Source: RPQJ01 sp963707145 | GTDB taxonomy: Bacteria > Pseudomonadota > Gammaproteobacteria > Steroidobacterales > Steroidobacteraceae | DNA length: 64,000 nucleotides | Direction of reading: 5' to 3' | Assembly (NCBI GenBank): GCA_963707145.1 | Contig: CAVPOQ010000005.1 | Coordinates: forward strand, 1-64,000 | Shown: positions 57,223-64,000 of the stretch, in pieces | Layout: each line of letters begins with the position of its first letter | Position numbering within the stretch: the stretch's first letter is position 1 | Translations under genes and position numbers: made by a program | The notes under the pieces: generated by a model | Database searches by the model: none | What the model saw: the letters and a program-made list of their open reading frames with translations, nothing else | What the model was told of the DNA's origin: nothing

Positions 57223-57339
57223 TCAGGCGAACGCCTGCACTTGGCGCAGAGCGCGGTACAGGGACCAGAACAGCACCAGCGTGCCGGCCGCCAGGCCGGC
57301 GCCGATTGCGATCGCGAGCTTCCGATTGGGTTCGAGCAC
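57223..57339 (-). CDS. Possible 38-residue membrane protein
   Basis: A short frame from GTG 57339 encodes VLEPNRKLAIAIGAGLAAG, then a hydrophobic run and LYRALRQVQAFA. One convincing membrane helix with basic flanks. No ribosome site is visible, and the frame stays open upstream, so it could be a chance frame or the 3' end of a broken gene. It lies between the gene at 56447 and the GH19 gene. Confidence 0.3.
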   Translation of the reverse strand: MLEPNRKLAIAIGAGLAAGTLVLFWSLYRALRQVQAFA

Positions 57340-57441
57340 GCCGGTACGGAATCGGCTACCTGACGGCTCGAGCAGGGCGCCGCGACCCTGGCCGACGCAG
57401 CGATCGGCCGATGCTCCGGATGGTCGCCGGTGTCGCCGCGC

Positions 57442-58335
57442 TCAGCGCCGTGGCGTCCGCGTGGCGGCCGATGCCTTCTTCGCAGACCGCCTGACTGCCC
57501 GCTTCTTGGCTGCCGGAGCTTTCTTTCGGGCCGCCTTCGTTGGCGCCGTCTTCTTCGCCAGCGCCCTTCTCGGCGCCACCTTCTTCGCGGCGACCTTGCG
57601 GGCGGTGGACTTCCTAGCGGGCGCCTTGCGCTTGACGGCCGATTTCGCCGTCGTCTTCTTCGCGCGTTTCTTCGGTGCCGCCAGCGCCTGGATCGCCTCG
57701 AAGCCGCGCGTCAGCGGCTCGGCGGGCACTCCGCGGACCGGCGCCGTGGTTCCGCCGCGCGCAACCGACCGCGCGGCCCTTGCAAGGCCGGCCGCGAGCA
57801 CGGCCCGGGCGCGCTCGAAGTACTTCAGACGGTCGGCGAGTCCGTTGAACCCGCCGTTGATGCGGCGGGTGATCTCGCGGAAGTTCTGCGCGTCGGCCAG
57901 TTCGTTCAGCCCGCGATTCGCCCAGTACAGTGCGGCGATCCGGAACGCGACGTCAGGGGCCGCCGCCCGCTCGGGTGCTGCGACCAGGTCGACACCGAGG
58001 AGCTTGCCGAAGCGCTGGTAGTTGGCGCGGCCGGTGAGTTGAATCGGACCGCGTCCCTTGAAGCGCCTGCCATCGCCCGGCTGGACGTTGCCGAGCTGCT
58101 TCGACAGGTCGGTCGCCGGCTCGTAGCGGCGCTGCGCGGAGGTGGGACCCCAGATTTCCTCCATCCACCGGAACTCGCCCGATTCGTGCGCGAGCTGCGC
58201 GACGAAGGCTGCTGCACGTGCCGGCGTGTTGATGCCGTACTCGGCCATGGCGCCGTTGAGGTGTGGCAGCAACGGTGCCAGCCTGGTGGCCGACAGGTTG
58301 GGCATGATCTGGCGCAACTGGCTTTCGCTGAGCAT
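57442..58335 (-). CDS. GH19-family chitinase/endolysin with histone-H1-like tail
   Basis: 297 residues from ATG 58335, with GGAGGAGA before it. Residues 1-190 are a GH19 lysozyme-like domain: INTPARAAAFVAQLAHESGEFRWMEE (catalytic Glu in HESG), RRFKGRGPIQLTGRANYQRF, and ALYWANRGLNELAD near its end. From about residue 215 the chain is a Lys/Ala/Arg/Pro-rich tail (APKKRAKKTTAKSAVKRKAP and similar repeats). There is no signal peptide or membrane helix. GH19 of this type cut peptidoglycan or chitin. The basic tail could bind DNA, wall polymer or lipopolysaccharide. Confidence 0.87.
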   Translation of the reverse strand: MLSESQLRQIMPNLSATRLAPLLPHLNGAMAEYGINTPARAAAFVAQLAHESGEFRWMEEIWGPTSAQRRYEPATDLSKQLGNVQPGDGRRFKGRGPIQLTGRANYQRFGKLLGVDLVAAPERAAAPDVAFRIAALYWANRGLNELADAQNFREITRRINGGFNGLADRLKYFERARAVLAAGLARAARSVARGGTTAPVRGVPAEPLTRGFEAIQALAAPKKRAKKTTAKSAVKRKAPARKSTARKVAAKKVAPRRALAKKTAPTKAARKKAPAAKKRAVRRSAKKASAATRTPRR

Positions 58336-58556
58336 GGTGTCTCCTCCGCGGCCAACGATACCAAGAATCAGGCGTTCACCGGCGAACATGTGTCCACCGG
58401 CTGCGGCGCATGCGTCGGGTGCCGGCGCCGCTCCCAGCGGCGGCTGATCCGGTTGCACTGCGGCGCATGCGACGTCCGGCCGATGCGCGGGCGTATGATG
58501 CAACAATCGAGGTGCAGGCCGCCGGCCCGTGCCTCTTCACCGGAGGGGAGAGAACC

Positions 58557-58793
58557 GTGGCAAAGAAGCGAAGCAAGCAAGCGGCCGACGGCGGCGTCTA
58601 CCGTGTGACCGAGGTTATCGGCACCAGCACCGTGTCCTGGGAGGACGCCGCGAGCAGCGCCATCCAGGCGGCCGCCAAGACGCTGCGAGACCTGCGCATC
58701 GCCGAAGTCAGCAAGCTCGACATGAAGGTCGAGGATGGCAAGGTGGTCGCGTATCGAGCCCGGGTGTCGCTGTCGTTCAAGTACGAGGGCTGA
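58557..58793 (+). CDS. Dodecin, flavin-binding protein
   Basis: 78 residues from GTG 58557 with GGAGGGGAG upstream. A dodecin fold: VYRVTEVIGTSTVSWEDAASSAI, with the Trp that stacks on the flavin ring, LRIAEVSKLDMKVEDGKVVAYRARVSLSFKYE. Dodecins form 12-subunit cages that store riboflavin or FMN. Divergent from the GH19 gene; a TATGAT at 58494 may belong to its promoter. Confidence 0.93.
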   Translation: MAKKRSKQAADGGVYRVTEVIGTSTVSWEDAASSAIQAAAKTLRDLRIAEVSKLDMKVEDGKVVAYRARVSLSFKYEG

Positions 58794-58928
58794 CGACCTG
58801 CGAGGGTTGCTCGTATCGCGCTCCCGCCCATGAGGCGCGGGAGCGCCCGCCCGCCCGATGATTGACCGCGGCCCGGACGAGCGTGGCGGCACCGCTGCTG
58901 CGCCCGTCCGGGCGCGCCGGGCGCCAAG

Positions 58929-59051
58929 TCAGGGCGGCGGTGGCGGCGCCTCGTCCTTCTTCTGCTGTCGGCGCTGCTGCTTCTCGTCGCGCTTCTTGCG
59001 GGCCGCTTCTTCGCGTTGTTTCTTCTGGTGGGCGTAGTTGGGCTTGGCCAT
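58929..59051 (-). CDS. Short Lys/Arg/Gln-rich protein (40 residues)
   Basis: ATG 59051 with GGAGAG just upstream. The product begins MAKPNYAHQKKQREEAARKK and continues RDEKQQRRQQKKDEAPPPPP to a TGA at 58929. It is almost entirely charged helix. Very similar tiny basic proteins starting MAKPNY occur widely in proteobacteria, without a known role. Good ribosome site and this known beginning support it. Confidence 0.8.
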   Translation of the reverse strand: MAKPNYAHQKKQREEAARKKRDEKQQRRQQKKDEAPPPPP

Positions 59052-59240
59052 GAACTCTCCGCGACGAGGTTGGGACGCGAGACAGGGTAGCGGGGCGGAG
59101 CGCCGCGGAACAGTCCGACGTGATCAGGCGCCCTTTGCGTCCGCATCGTCCGCCGGCAGTCGGGGTGCGATGTCCTGCGAGGTGGCTCAGCGCGGCGTCG
59201 GCGAGAGCGGGGACGGCAGATCGATGCGGGCTGCGCGACG

Positions 59241-59885
59241 ATGAAGTCCCTGAAGCAGCTGTTCGACAACAACCAGGCCTGGGCCGCGCGCATCCGGGAG
59301 CAGGCCCCGGACTTCTTCCAGGGCCTGTCGCGGCAGCAGTCGCCCGAGTACCTGTGGATCGGCTGCTCCGACAGCCGCGTGCCCGCGAACGAGATCGTCG
59401 GGCTGCTGCCCGGCGAACTGTTCGTCCACCGCAATGTCGCCAACATCGTCGTGCACACCGACCTCAACTGCCTGTCGGTGATGCAGTTCGCGGTCGAGAT
59501 CCTCCGCGTGCGCCACATCATCGTCTGCGGCCACTACGGCTGCAGCGGCATCTCCGCAGTGCTGCGCGGCGATCGCCTCGGGCTCTGCGACAACTGGCTG
59601 CGCCACGTCCAGGACGTGCGCGAGAAGCACCTCGCGCGGCTGGCGGCCCAGACTGGCGTGGCGGCTGCCAGCGACCGGCTCTGCGAGCTGAACGTGGTCG
59701 AACAGGTGGCCAACGTCTGCCACACCTCGATCGTGCGCGACGCCTGGGACCGCGGCCAGGAACTGGCCGTGCACGGCTGGATCTACGGCCTGGACGATGG
59801 CCGGCTGCGCGACCTCGGCACGACGATCGCGGCCAGCGCCGAAGTCGAGCACGTGTATCGCGGCTCGCTGCTGTCGCTGAGCTGA
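59241..59885 (+). CDS. can: Beta-class carbonic anhydrase
   Basis: 214 residues. Zinc ligands C42 (GCSDSRVP), H98 and C101 (CGHYGCSG); D44 and R46 form the usual catalytic dyad. KSLKQLFDNNQAWA at the start and VHGWIYGLDDGRLRDLG near the end match the E. coli Can/CynT2 type. It supplies bicarbonate to cytoplasmic carboxylases. Confidence 0.96.
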   Translation: MKSLKQLFDNNQAWAARIREQAPDFFQGLSRQQSPEYLWIGCSDSRVPANEIVGLLPGELFVHRNVANIVVHTDLNCLSVMQFAVEILRVRHIIVCGHYGCSGISAVLRGDRLGLCDNWLRHVQDVREKHLARLAAQTGVAAASDRLCELNVVEQVANVCHTSIVRDAWDRGQELAVHGWIYGLDDGRLRDLGTTIAASAEVEHVYRGSLLSLS

Positions 59886-60057
59886 TTCGCCGGACTCAGG
59901 TGCCGGGCCGAAACCTCACCGGCGCAATTCGCGTTGCAGAGCGCGATCGGACCGACGACGGCGGCCCCGGCGTCCGGCCGGGACCGCTCGCCTGACCGAA
60001 CCGGTCACTCGGTGGCGTTCCGATGCATCCGGTCGGCGCCGTGCAGTCGTGCCTTGG

Positions 60058-60996
60058 TCATTCCGGACCCGAGAACACGATATAGCGGCCGTTCTTGGAG
60101 TAGGCCGGATCGTATTCACCCTTGCCCGGCCGGTCGAACAGCACCACCGGATCACCACCGTAGACGGACACGGTATACAAGCCCCACTCATACTCGCTGG
60201 GGTTGCTCGCGTTGCCCGCGAACACGATGGTCTTGCCGTCGTTCGAGAACGACGGTTGCTGGGCGTAATAGGCGCCCGAGGTGATCGGGTACGGCGCACC
60301 GAGCGGCTCGCCCCTGGCATTTACCGGGATCACCATCAGCCGGGCGATGCCTCCGCCTTCGGCACATTCCCTGCTCTCGTAGACGATCAACTTGCCGTCC
60401 GGCGAATACGACGGATTGCAGCCGATACCGTCGCCCGTTCCCAGCACCGCTTCGTTGAACAGCGTCTCGCCGGTGCCGTCCAGCGCAATCGTGCCGATGT
60501 ACTGCGGCCACCAGTCCACGAATGCGACCCGACGGCTGTTGTTCGACCAGCTGGCGTCGCTGGCCCAGTCGCGGACGGCTACCGGAACGCCGCCTTCGGC
60601 CGGAATGACGCGCAACTGGGGCGGCACGTTTGGATCGTATCCGGAATCGATCCAATCGCTGAAGTTCCAGTACGCAATGAAACGGCCATTCGGCGACCAG
60701 ACCGCGTTGTCGCCCGCCACGCCGAGCGAGGTCGTCTCGCCGGTCGCGAGGTCAGTCACGCCGAGCAACTGCGTCATTACGTAGGGGGCGACCGTCAGGT
60801 CGTGTACCAGCTTCTTGCCGTTGTTGGAGAACGAGGCGTTGTACGGCTCCAACTCCATCGGGCCCGTCGCCTGCGTCACCGTTCCCGTGTGCGTGTCGTA
60901 GATGTAGAGATGAACCGTCGACTGGGCATTCGCCGCCGCGGCCCAGGCGCCGACGGCGAGCGTAGCCAGTGTCAGCCACACATGCTTCGTTGCCAT
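60058..60996 (-). CDS. Exported TolB-like beta-propeller protein
   Basis: 312 residues from ATG 60996 (AAGGAG upstream). Signal peptide ending AAANA (about residue 24). The rest is a run of WD40/PD40 blades: PYNASFSNNGKKLVHDL, NAVWSPNGRFIAYWN, DASWSNNSRRVAFVDWW, NPSYSPDGKLIVYES, QPSFSNDGKTIVFAGN, DPAYSKNGRYIVFSGPE. It lacks the TolB N-terminal domain. Probably periplasmic, function unknown; it stands alone on this strand. Confidence 0.85.
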   Translation of the reverse strand: MATKHVWLTLATLAVGAWAAAANAQSTVHLYIYDTHTGTVTQATGPMELEPYNASFSNNGKKLVHDLTVAPYVMTQLLGVTDLATGETTSLGVAGDNAVWSPNGRFIAYWNFSDWIDSGYDPNVPPQLRVIPAEGGVPVAVRDWASDASWSNNSRRVAFVDWWPQYIGTIALDGTGETLFNEAVLGTGDGIGCNPSYSPDGKLIVYESRECAEGGGIARLMVIPVNARGEPLGAPYPITSGAYYAQQPSFSNDGKTIVFAGNASNPSEYEWGLYTVSVYGGDPVVLFDRPGKGEYDPAYSKNGRYIVFSGPE

Positions 60997-61304
60997 GGAG
61001 AACTCCTTTTCAGTCTGGTGCGGCGCTCCGAGCGCCGACTCTTCGCGGGGACTGGGCACGCCGGGAGTGGCGCGTCGTCTGTCCCTCTGGAAACAAACCC
61101 TACGCCGTTCCTTCGTGAGCGCCATGCGGGATAGGTGAGAAGCAAGTGAGGGGAAATCGAGCCGCATATGACCAGACCCGAGCCTTCGGATGGCGGCGTG
61201 GCACGCACCCCACGGCGCCTGGTCCGAGGCTGCGGGCCGCCTCGCCGGTGGTATCGTGCCGACCGCTGCCACGCAGGTGCAGCGTCCGCCGAGGAAACCC
61301 GCCG
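60997..61304. other. 308-base gap between divergent genes
   Basis: No gene seen. It must hold the promoters of the propeller gene (-) and the phosphatase gene (+), but I find no strong boxes. A perfect 7-base-pair hairpin, CGGCGCT-CCG-AGCGCCG at 61021-61037, lies in the leader of the propeller gene. Confidence 0.6.
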
Positions 61305-62114
61305 ATGACCGATCTCGATCCGCGCCAGGCCCTCGAGGTGGCCCTCGACGCCGTGCTCGCCGCAGGCCCGATCGCGCTCGAGTACTTCCGCAAACCCATC
61401 TCCGTCACCGACAAGCGCAAGGCCGGTCGCTACGATCCCGTCACCGAGGCCGACCGCGGCATCGAGGCGTTCCTCCGCGAGCGGCTGCGCGCGGCGTTCC
61501 CGGGACACGGCATCGTGGGGGAGGAGCACGGCAGCGAGGGCGACGGCTCGACCTACTGGGTGATCGACCCGATCGACGGCACGCGCGCCTTCATCAGCGG
61601 CATGCCGACCTGGGGCATTCTGCTCGGGCTGGTCGCGGACGGGCTGCCGCAGGTCGGTGTCATGCACCAGCCGTTCACGGGCGAGACGTGGTACGCAGCG
61701 GCCGGCACGGGCGCGCGACTGCGGGTGCGCGACGAGGAATTCCTGCTGCGCACGCGCGCGGACGCAACGCTCGCCGACGCGGTGCTCTACAGCACGCATC
61801 CCTCGATGTTCGACGACCCGGCCGAGCGCGAGCGCTACGACCAGCTCGCCGGACGCTGCCGCCTGCAGCGCTGGGGCGGGGATTGCTACGCCTTCGCGCT
61901 GGTGGCGCAGGGCGGCATCGACCTGATGGTGGACGCGGGCCTGATGCCCTACGACATCCTGCCGCTGGTGCCGATCCTCGAGGAGGCCGGCGGCGTGGTG
62001 ACCGACCTCGAGGGCCGCGTGCCGCTCGCCGGCGGCACGGTGGTCGCGGCGGCGAACCCCGCCCTGCACGCCGCGGCGCTTGCGATCCTGTCGGGCCGGG
62101 AAGCGCGACCATGA
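61305..62114 (+). CDS. Inositol-monophosphatase-family enzyme, probable histidinol-phosphatase
   Basis: 269 residues from ATG 61305 (GAGGAAA 8 bases before). Metal-site motifs in order: DPVTEADRGIE, GEEHGSEG, WVIDPIDGTRAFISGMPTWG and WGGDCYAFALVAQGGIDLMVDAGL. The DPIDGTRAFISG spelling and length are closest to the HisN-type histidinol-phosphate phosphatase branch rather than SuhB or CysQ, though the substrate is not certain. It overlaps sstT by four bases. Confidence 0.88.
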   Translation: MTDLDPRQALEVALDAVLAAGPIALEYFRKPISVTDKRKAGRYDPVTEADRGIEAFLRERLRAAFPGHGIVGEEHGSEGDGSTYWVIDPIDGTRAFISGMPTWGILLGLVADGLPQVGVMHQPFTGETWYAAAGTGARLRVRDEEFLLRTRADATLADAVLYSTHPSMFDDPAERERYDQLAGRCRLQRWGGDCYAFALVAQGGIDLMVDAGLMPYDILPLVPILEEAGGVVTDLEGRVPLAGGTVVAAANPALHAAALAILSGREARP

Positions 62115-63322
62115 CCCGCCCGGCGCTCGGCCTCGTGCCCCAGATCCTGATCGGCGTGGTGCTCGGCGCCGCGCTCGGCGTGCTCGCACCCGGAGTCGCC
62201 GGGCCGCTCGGCGTGCTCGGTGCGCTGTTCGTCGGCATGCTGAAGGCGGTGGCGCCGCTGCTGGTGCTGGTGCTCGTGATGTCGGCGATCGCGAACCCGC
62301 CGACGGAGGCGGGACTCGCCGGCCGCAAGGTCCTGCTGACGCTGCTGCTGTACCTCGTCGGTACCACCTCGGCGGCATTCCTCGCGCTCGTCATGAGCCG
62401 CGCCTTTCCGCAGACCATCGCGCTCAGCGCAGCGGCCGAGGGCACGCCGCCCGCGCAGGTCGCGTCGGTGCTGACCGACGTGCTCTTCAAACTGATCGAC
62501 AATCCGGTCAATGCGCTGCTCACCGGCAACTTCCTTGGCTGCCTGACCTGGGCAGTGCTGCTGGGGCTGAGCTTCCGCCGCGCCCCCGAGGGCTTCCGTC
62601 GCAACCTGCAGACGCTGGCCGACGGCGTGAGCGATATCGTCCGCTACGTGATCCGCTTCGCGCCGGTCGGGATCTTCGGGCTGGTCTGTACAACGGTCGC
62701 GACGGTCGGCCTCGAGGCACTGGCGGGCTACGCGAGCCTCGCCGCGCTGCTGGTGGCCGCGATGCTGGTGATGGCGCTGGTGGTGAACCCGCTGCTGGTA
62801 TTCGCGGTGACCCGCGAGAATCCCTATCCCGTGGTGCTGCGCTGCCTCGAGGAATCGGGTATCACGGCGTTCTTCACCCGCAGCTCGGCGGCCAACATCC
62901 CGGTCAATCTCGCGCTGTCGAAGAAGCTCGGCATCAGCGAGGAACTCTACGCGGTCACGATCCCGATCGGCGCGACCATCAACATGGCGGGTGCGGCGAT
63001 CACGATCACCGTGCTGACGCTCGCGGCGACCGAGACGCTCGGCATCGAGGTGTCGCTCGCGGGCTCGCTGGTGCTGTGCGTGATCGCGGCGCTCGGCGCC
63101 TGCGGGGCCAGTGGCGTGCCGTCGGGCAGCCTGCTGCTGGTGCCGCTCGCCTGCGCGCTGTTCGGCATCCCGGCCGACGTCGCGATGCAGGTGGTCGCGG
63201 TGGGATTCATCATCAGCGTGGTGCAGGACTCCGCCGAGACCGCGCTCAACTCGAGTTCGGACGTGCTCTACACCTACGCCATCGACCGGCTCGGAAAAGA
63301 CGAGGCGCCCGCGTCGGGCTGA
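62111..63322 (+). CDS. sstT: Sodium:serine/threonine symporter SstT
   Basis: 403 residues; ATG 62111 overlaps the upstream stop (ATGA). A DAACS-family fold with eight helices and two re-entrant hairpins. The signature ITAFFTRSSAANIPVNLALS, IPIGATINMAGAAITITVLT and DSAETALNSSSDVLYT match SstT closely. It imports serine and threonine with sodium across the inner membrane. Confidence 0.94.
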   Translation: MTRPALGLVPQILIGVVLGAALGVLAPGVAGPLGVLGALFVGMLKAVAPLLVLVLVMSAIANPPTEAGLAGRKVLLTLLLYLVGTTSAAFLALVMSRAFPQTIALSAAAEGTPPAQVASVLTDVLFKLIDNPVNALLTGNFLGCLTWAVLLGLSFRRAPEGFRRNLQTLADGVSDIVRYVIRFAPVGIFGLVCTTVATVGLEALAGYASLAALLVAAMLVMALVVNPLLVFAVTRENPYPVVLRCLEESGITAFFTRSSAANIPVNLALSKKLGISEELYAVTIPIGATINMAGAAITITVLTLAATETLGIEVSLAGSLVLCVIAALGACGASGVPSGSLLLVPLACALFGIPADVAMQVVAVGFIISVVQDSAETALNSSSDVLYTYAIDRLGKDEAPASG

Positions 63323-63371
63323 CGGGGCGCCCCGGGTTGCCGGCGAGCGAGACCGGCGTTCGCAGCCTCCC

Positions 63372-63863
63372 TCAGGCGAGCAGGCCCTTCAGCCGGTCCA
63401 GGAACTGCCGCTCGCCTTCGCTCACGCGTTCGCCGCCGAAGCCGAGGAAGCTGCCTTCCTTGGACGCGTTGGCGATCTTCTCGGCGATGCCGCCAAGCAT
63501 CCTGCGGTAGGCATCGGCGTCGGCCGTCGCGCCCTTCGAGGTCAGCGCCGCCACGGCGGCCGTGAGTGCGCTCGCCGCCGCGTCCTGCAGTTTCGCGTTG
63601 AGCGTCGCCTTGTCGGCGACGCCTTTGACCATTGCGCGGATCTCGTCCTGCGAGGCACGGATGTCGTCCTTCCCGAAGACCTCCTTGAGCAGCGGATGGT
63701 CGCCGCGGACCGCTTCCGCCATCGACGAGGCCATCGCCATGCCCTCGGAGACGCTGCCGAACAGGCCGCTGTTGCCGGCGGCCGCGGTCGCAATCGCCAC
63801 GAGCTGCGGCGCGTTGCACAGGGCCCGCCACTGCTCGGGTGTGAAGTCGCTGCGCGCGCTCAT
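63372..63863 (-). CDS. Soluble alpha-helical protein of unknown function
   Basis: 163 residues, Ala-rich, no signal peptide. Begins SARSDFTPEQWRALCNAPQLV; central part is amphipathic helix (DEIRAMVKGVADKATLNAKL, a stretch with AYRRMLGGIAEKIANAS) and the end is SFLGFGGERVSEGERQFLDRL. The shape recalls TerB/DUF-type helical proteins but I cannot assign it. It lies 8 bases after the GlsB-like gene, probably in one operon with it. Confidence 0.72.
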   Translation of the reverse strand: MSARSDFTPEQWRALCNAPQLVAIATAAAGNSGLFGSVSEGMAMASSMAEAVRGDHPLLKEVFGKDDIRASQDEIRAMVKGVADKATLNAKLQDAAASALTAAVAALTSKGATADADAYRRMLGGIAEKIANASKEGSFLGFGGERVSEGERQFLDRLKGLLA

Positions 63864-63871
63864 GCGTCAGC

Positions 63872-64000
63872 TCACTTCTTCAGGACGCCAAGCGCACGCA
63901 GCAGGAAGATCAGCAGCGCCGCGCCCGCCACGGCCACCACGAACCGCAGGATGCCGCCCTGCGGCGCGATGCCGAGCGCGCCCGCCAGCCAGAAACCGAT
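63872..64000 (-). CDS. GlsB/YeaQ/YmgE-type membrane protein (partial, C-terminal end)
   Basis: The last 42 codons of a gene that begins beyond the right edge. Gly-rich helix pair: IGFWLAGALGIAPQGGILRF followed by a hydrophobic segment and LLRALGVLKK, the typical C-terminus of the transglycosylase-associated GlsB/YeaQ family of small inner-membrane stress proteins. Assignment rests on these residues only. Confidence 0.65.
   Translation of the reverse strand: MGFWLAGALGIAPQGGILRFVVAVAGAALLIFLLRALGVLKK

Noticed and set aside
57442..58335. Prophage or gene transfer agent remnant around the GH19 gene
   Set aside because: No holin, tail, capsid or integrase genes nearby; neighbours are ordinary chromosomal genes.

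Overview
The window is high-GC DNA from a gammaproteobacterium. The lineage call rests on conserved neighbourhoods: rluD divergent from bamD and followed by a yfiH-type gene; clpB, FmdB-type gene, DUF502 gene, aspS; pncC, thpR, recA, recX, alaS, csrA, tRNA-Ser(GCU), tRNA-Arg(ACG). The outer-membrane lipoproteins, a sigma32-type clpB promoter and an HAE1-type RND efflux set agree. A Xanthomonadales/Nevskiales/Steroidobacterales-like host is my inference. I see no rRNA, CRISPR array, insertion sequence, phage or plasmid gene.

Bases 1-18650 form a beta-1,3-glucan (laminarin-type) utilisation locus. A LacI-family regulator (382-1428, -) sits by a divergent plus-strand cluster: a GH17-type lipoprotein with three binding modules, a porin, a secreted GH81 endoglucanase, a GH16 enzyme, a GPH/MFS sugar symporter and two GH17-type enzymes. 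A separately promoted, very large lipoprotein follows (13952-17242). It has Ig-like and glycan-binding modules but no catalytic domain, and looks like a surface glycan-binding protein. A GH30 gene converges on it. Three promoters (minus strand near 226-256, plus strand at 1541 and 13820) each have a -35 box TTGACA and a GAAAGCGCTTTC-type palindrome just downstream. This suggests one LacI regulon. The surface lipoproteins, porin and GH81 carry export signals; GH16, both GH17s and GH30 do not. I infer outer cleavage and capture, porin entry, symport, then cytoplasmic degradation. No TonB-dependent receptor is in the window.

Bases 18651-51258 are mostly housekeeping: a BamD homologue fused to a C-terminal beta-barrel, rluD, a yfiH homologue, a ZIP transporter, a DUF885 protein, clpB, FmdB/DUF502 genes, aspS, a lipase-like hydrolase, a secreted amidohydrolase, an RND efflux operon, mutS, three related small exported proteins with a DUF4136 lipoprotein and a methyltransferase, then pncC-thpR-recA-recX-alaS-csrA and two tRNAs. 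Bases 51300-64000 are more accessory: a frameshifted molybdopterin oxidoreductase, a run of small or uncharacterised genes including an EcsC-family protein, a GH19 enzyme with a histone-H1-like tail, dodecin, a 40-residue basic protein, beta-carbonic anhydrase, a secreted beta-propeller protein, an inositol-monophosphatase-family enzyme, sstT, and the end of a GlsB/YeaQ-type membrane protein.

A caution affects the whole annotation. Several conserved genes, including essential aspS, are broken by single-base frameshifts whose flanking frames join perfectly. Base-level sequence errors are the simplest explanation, so broken genes here should not be read as decay without checking.
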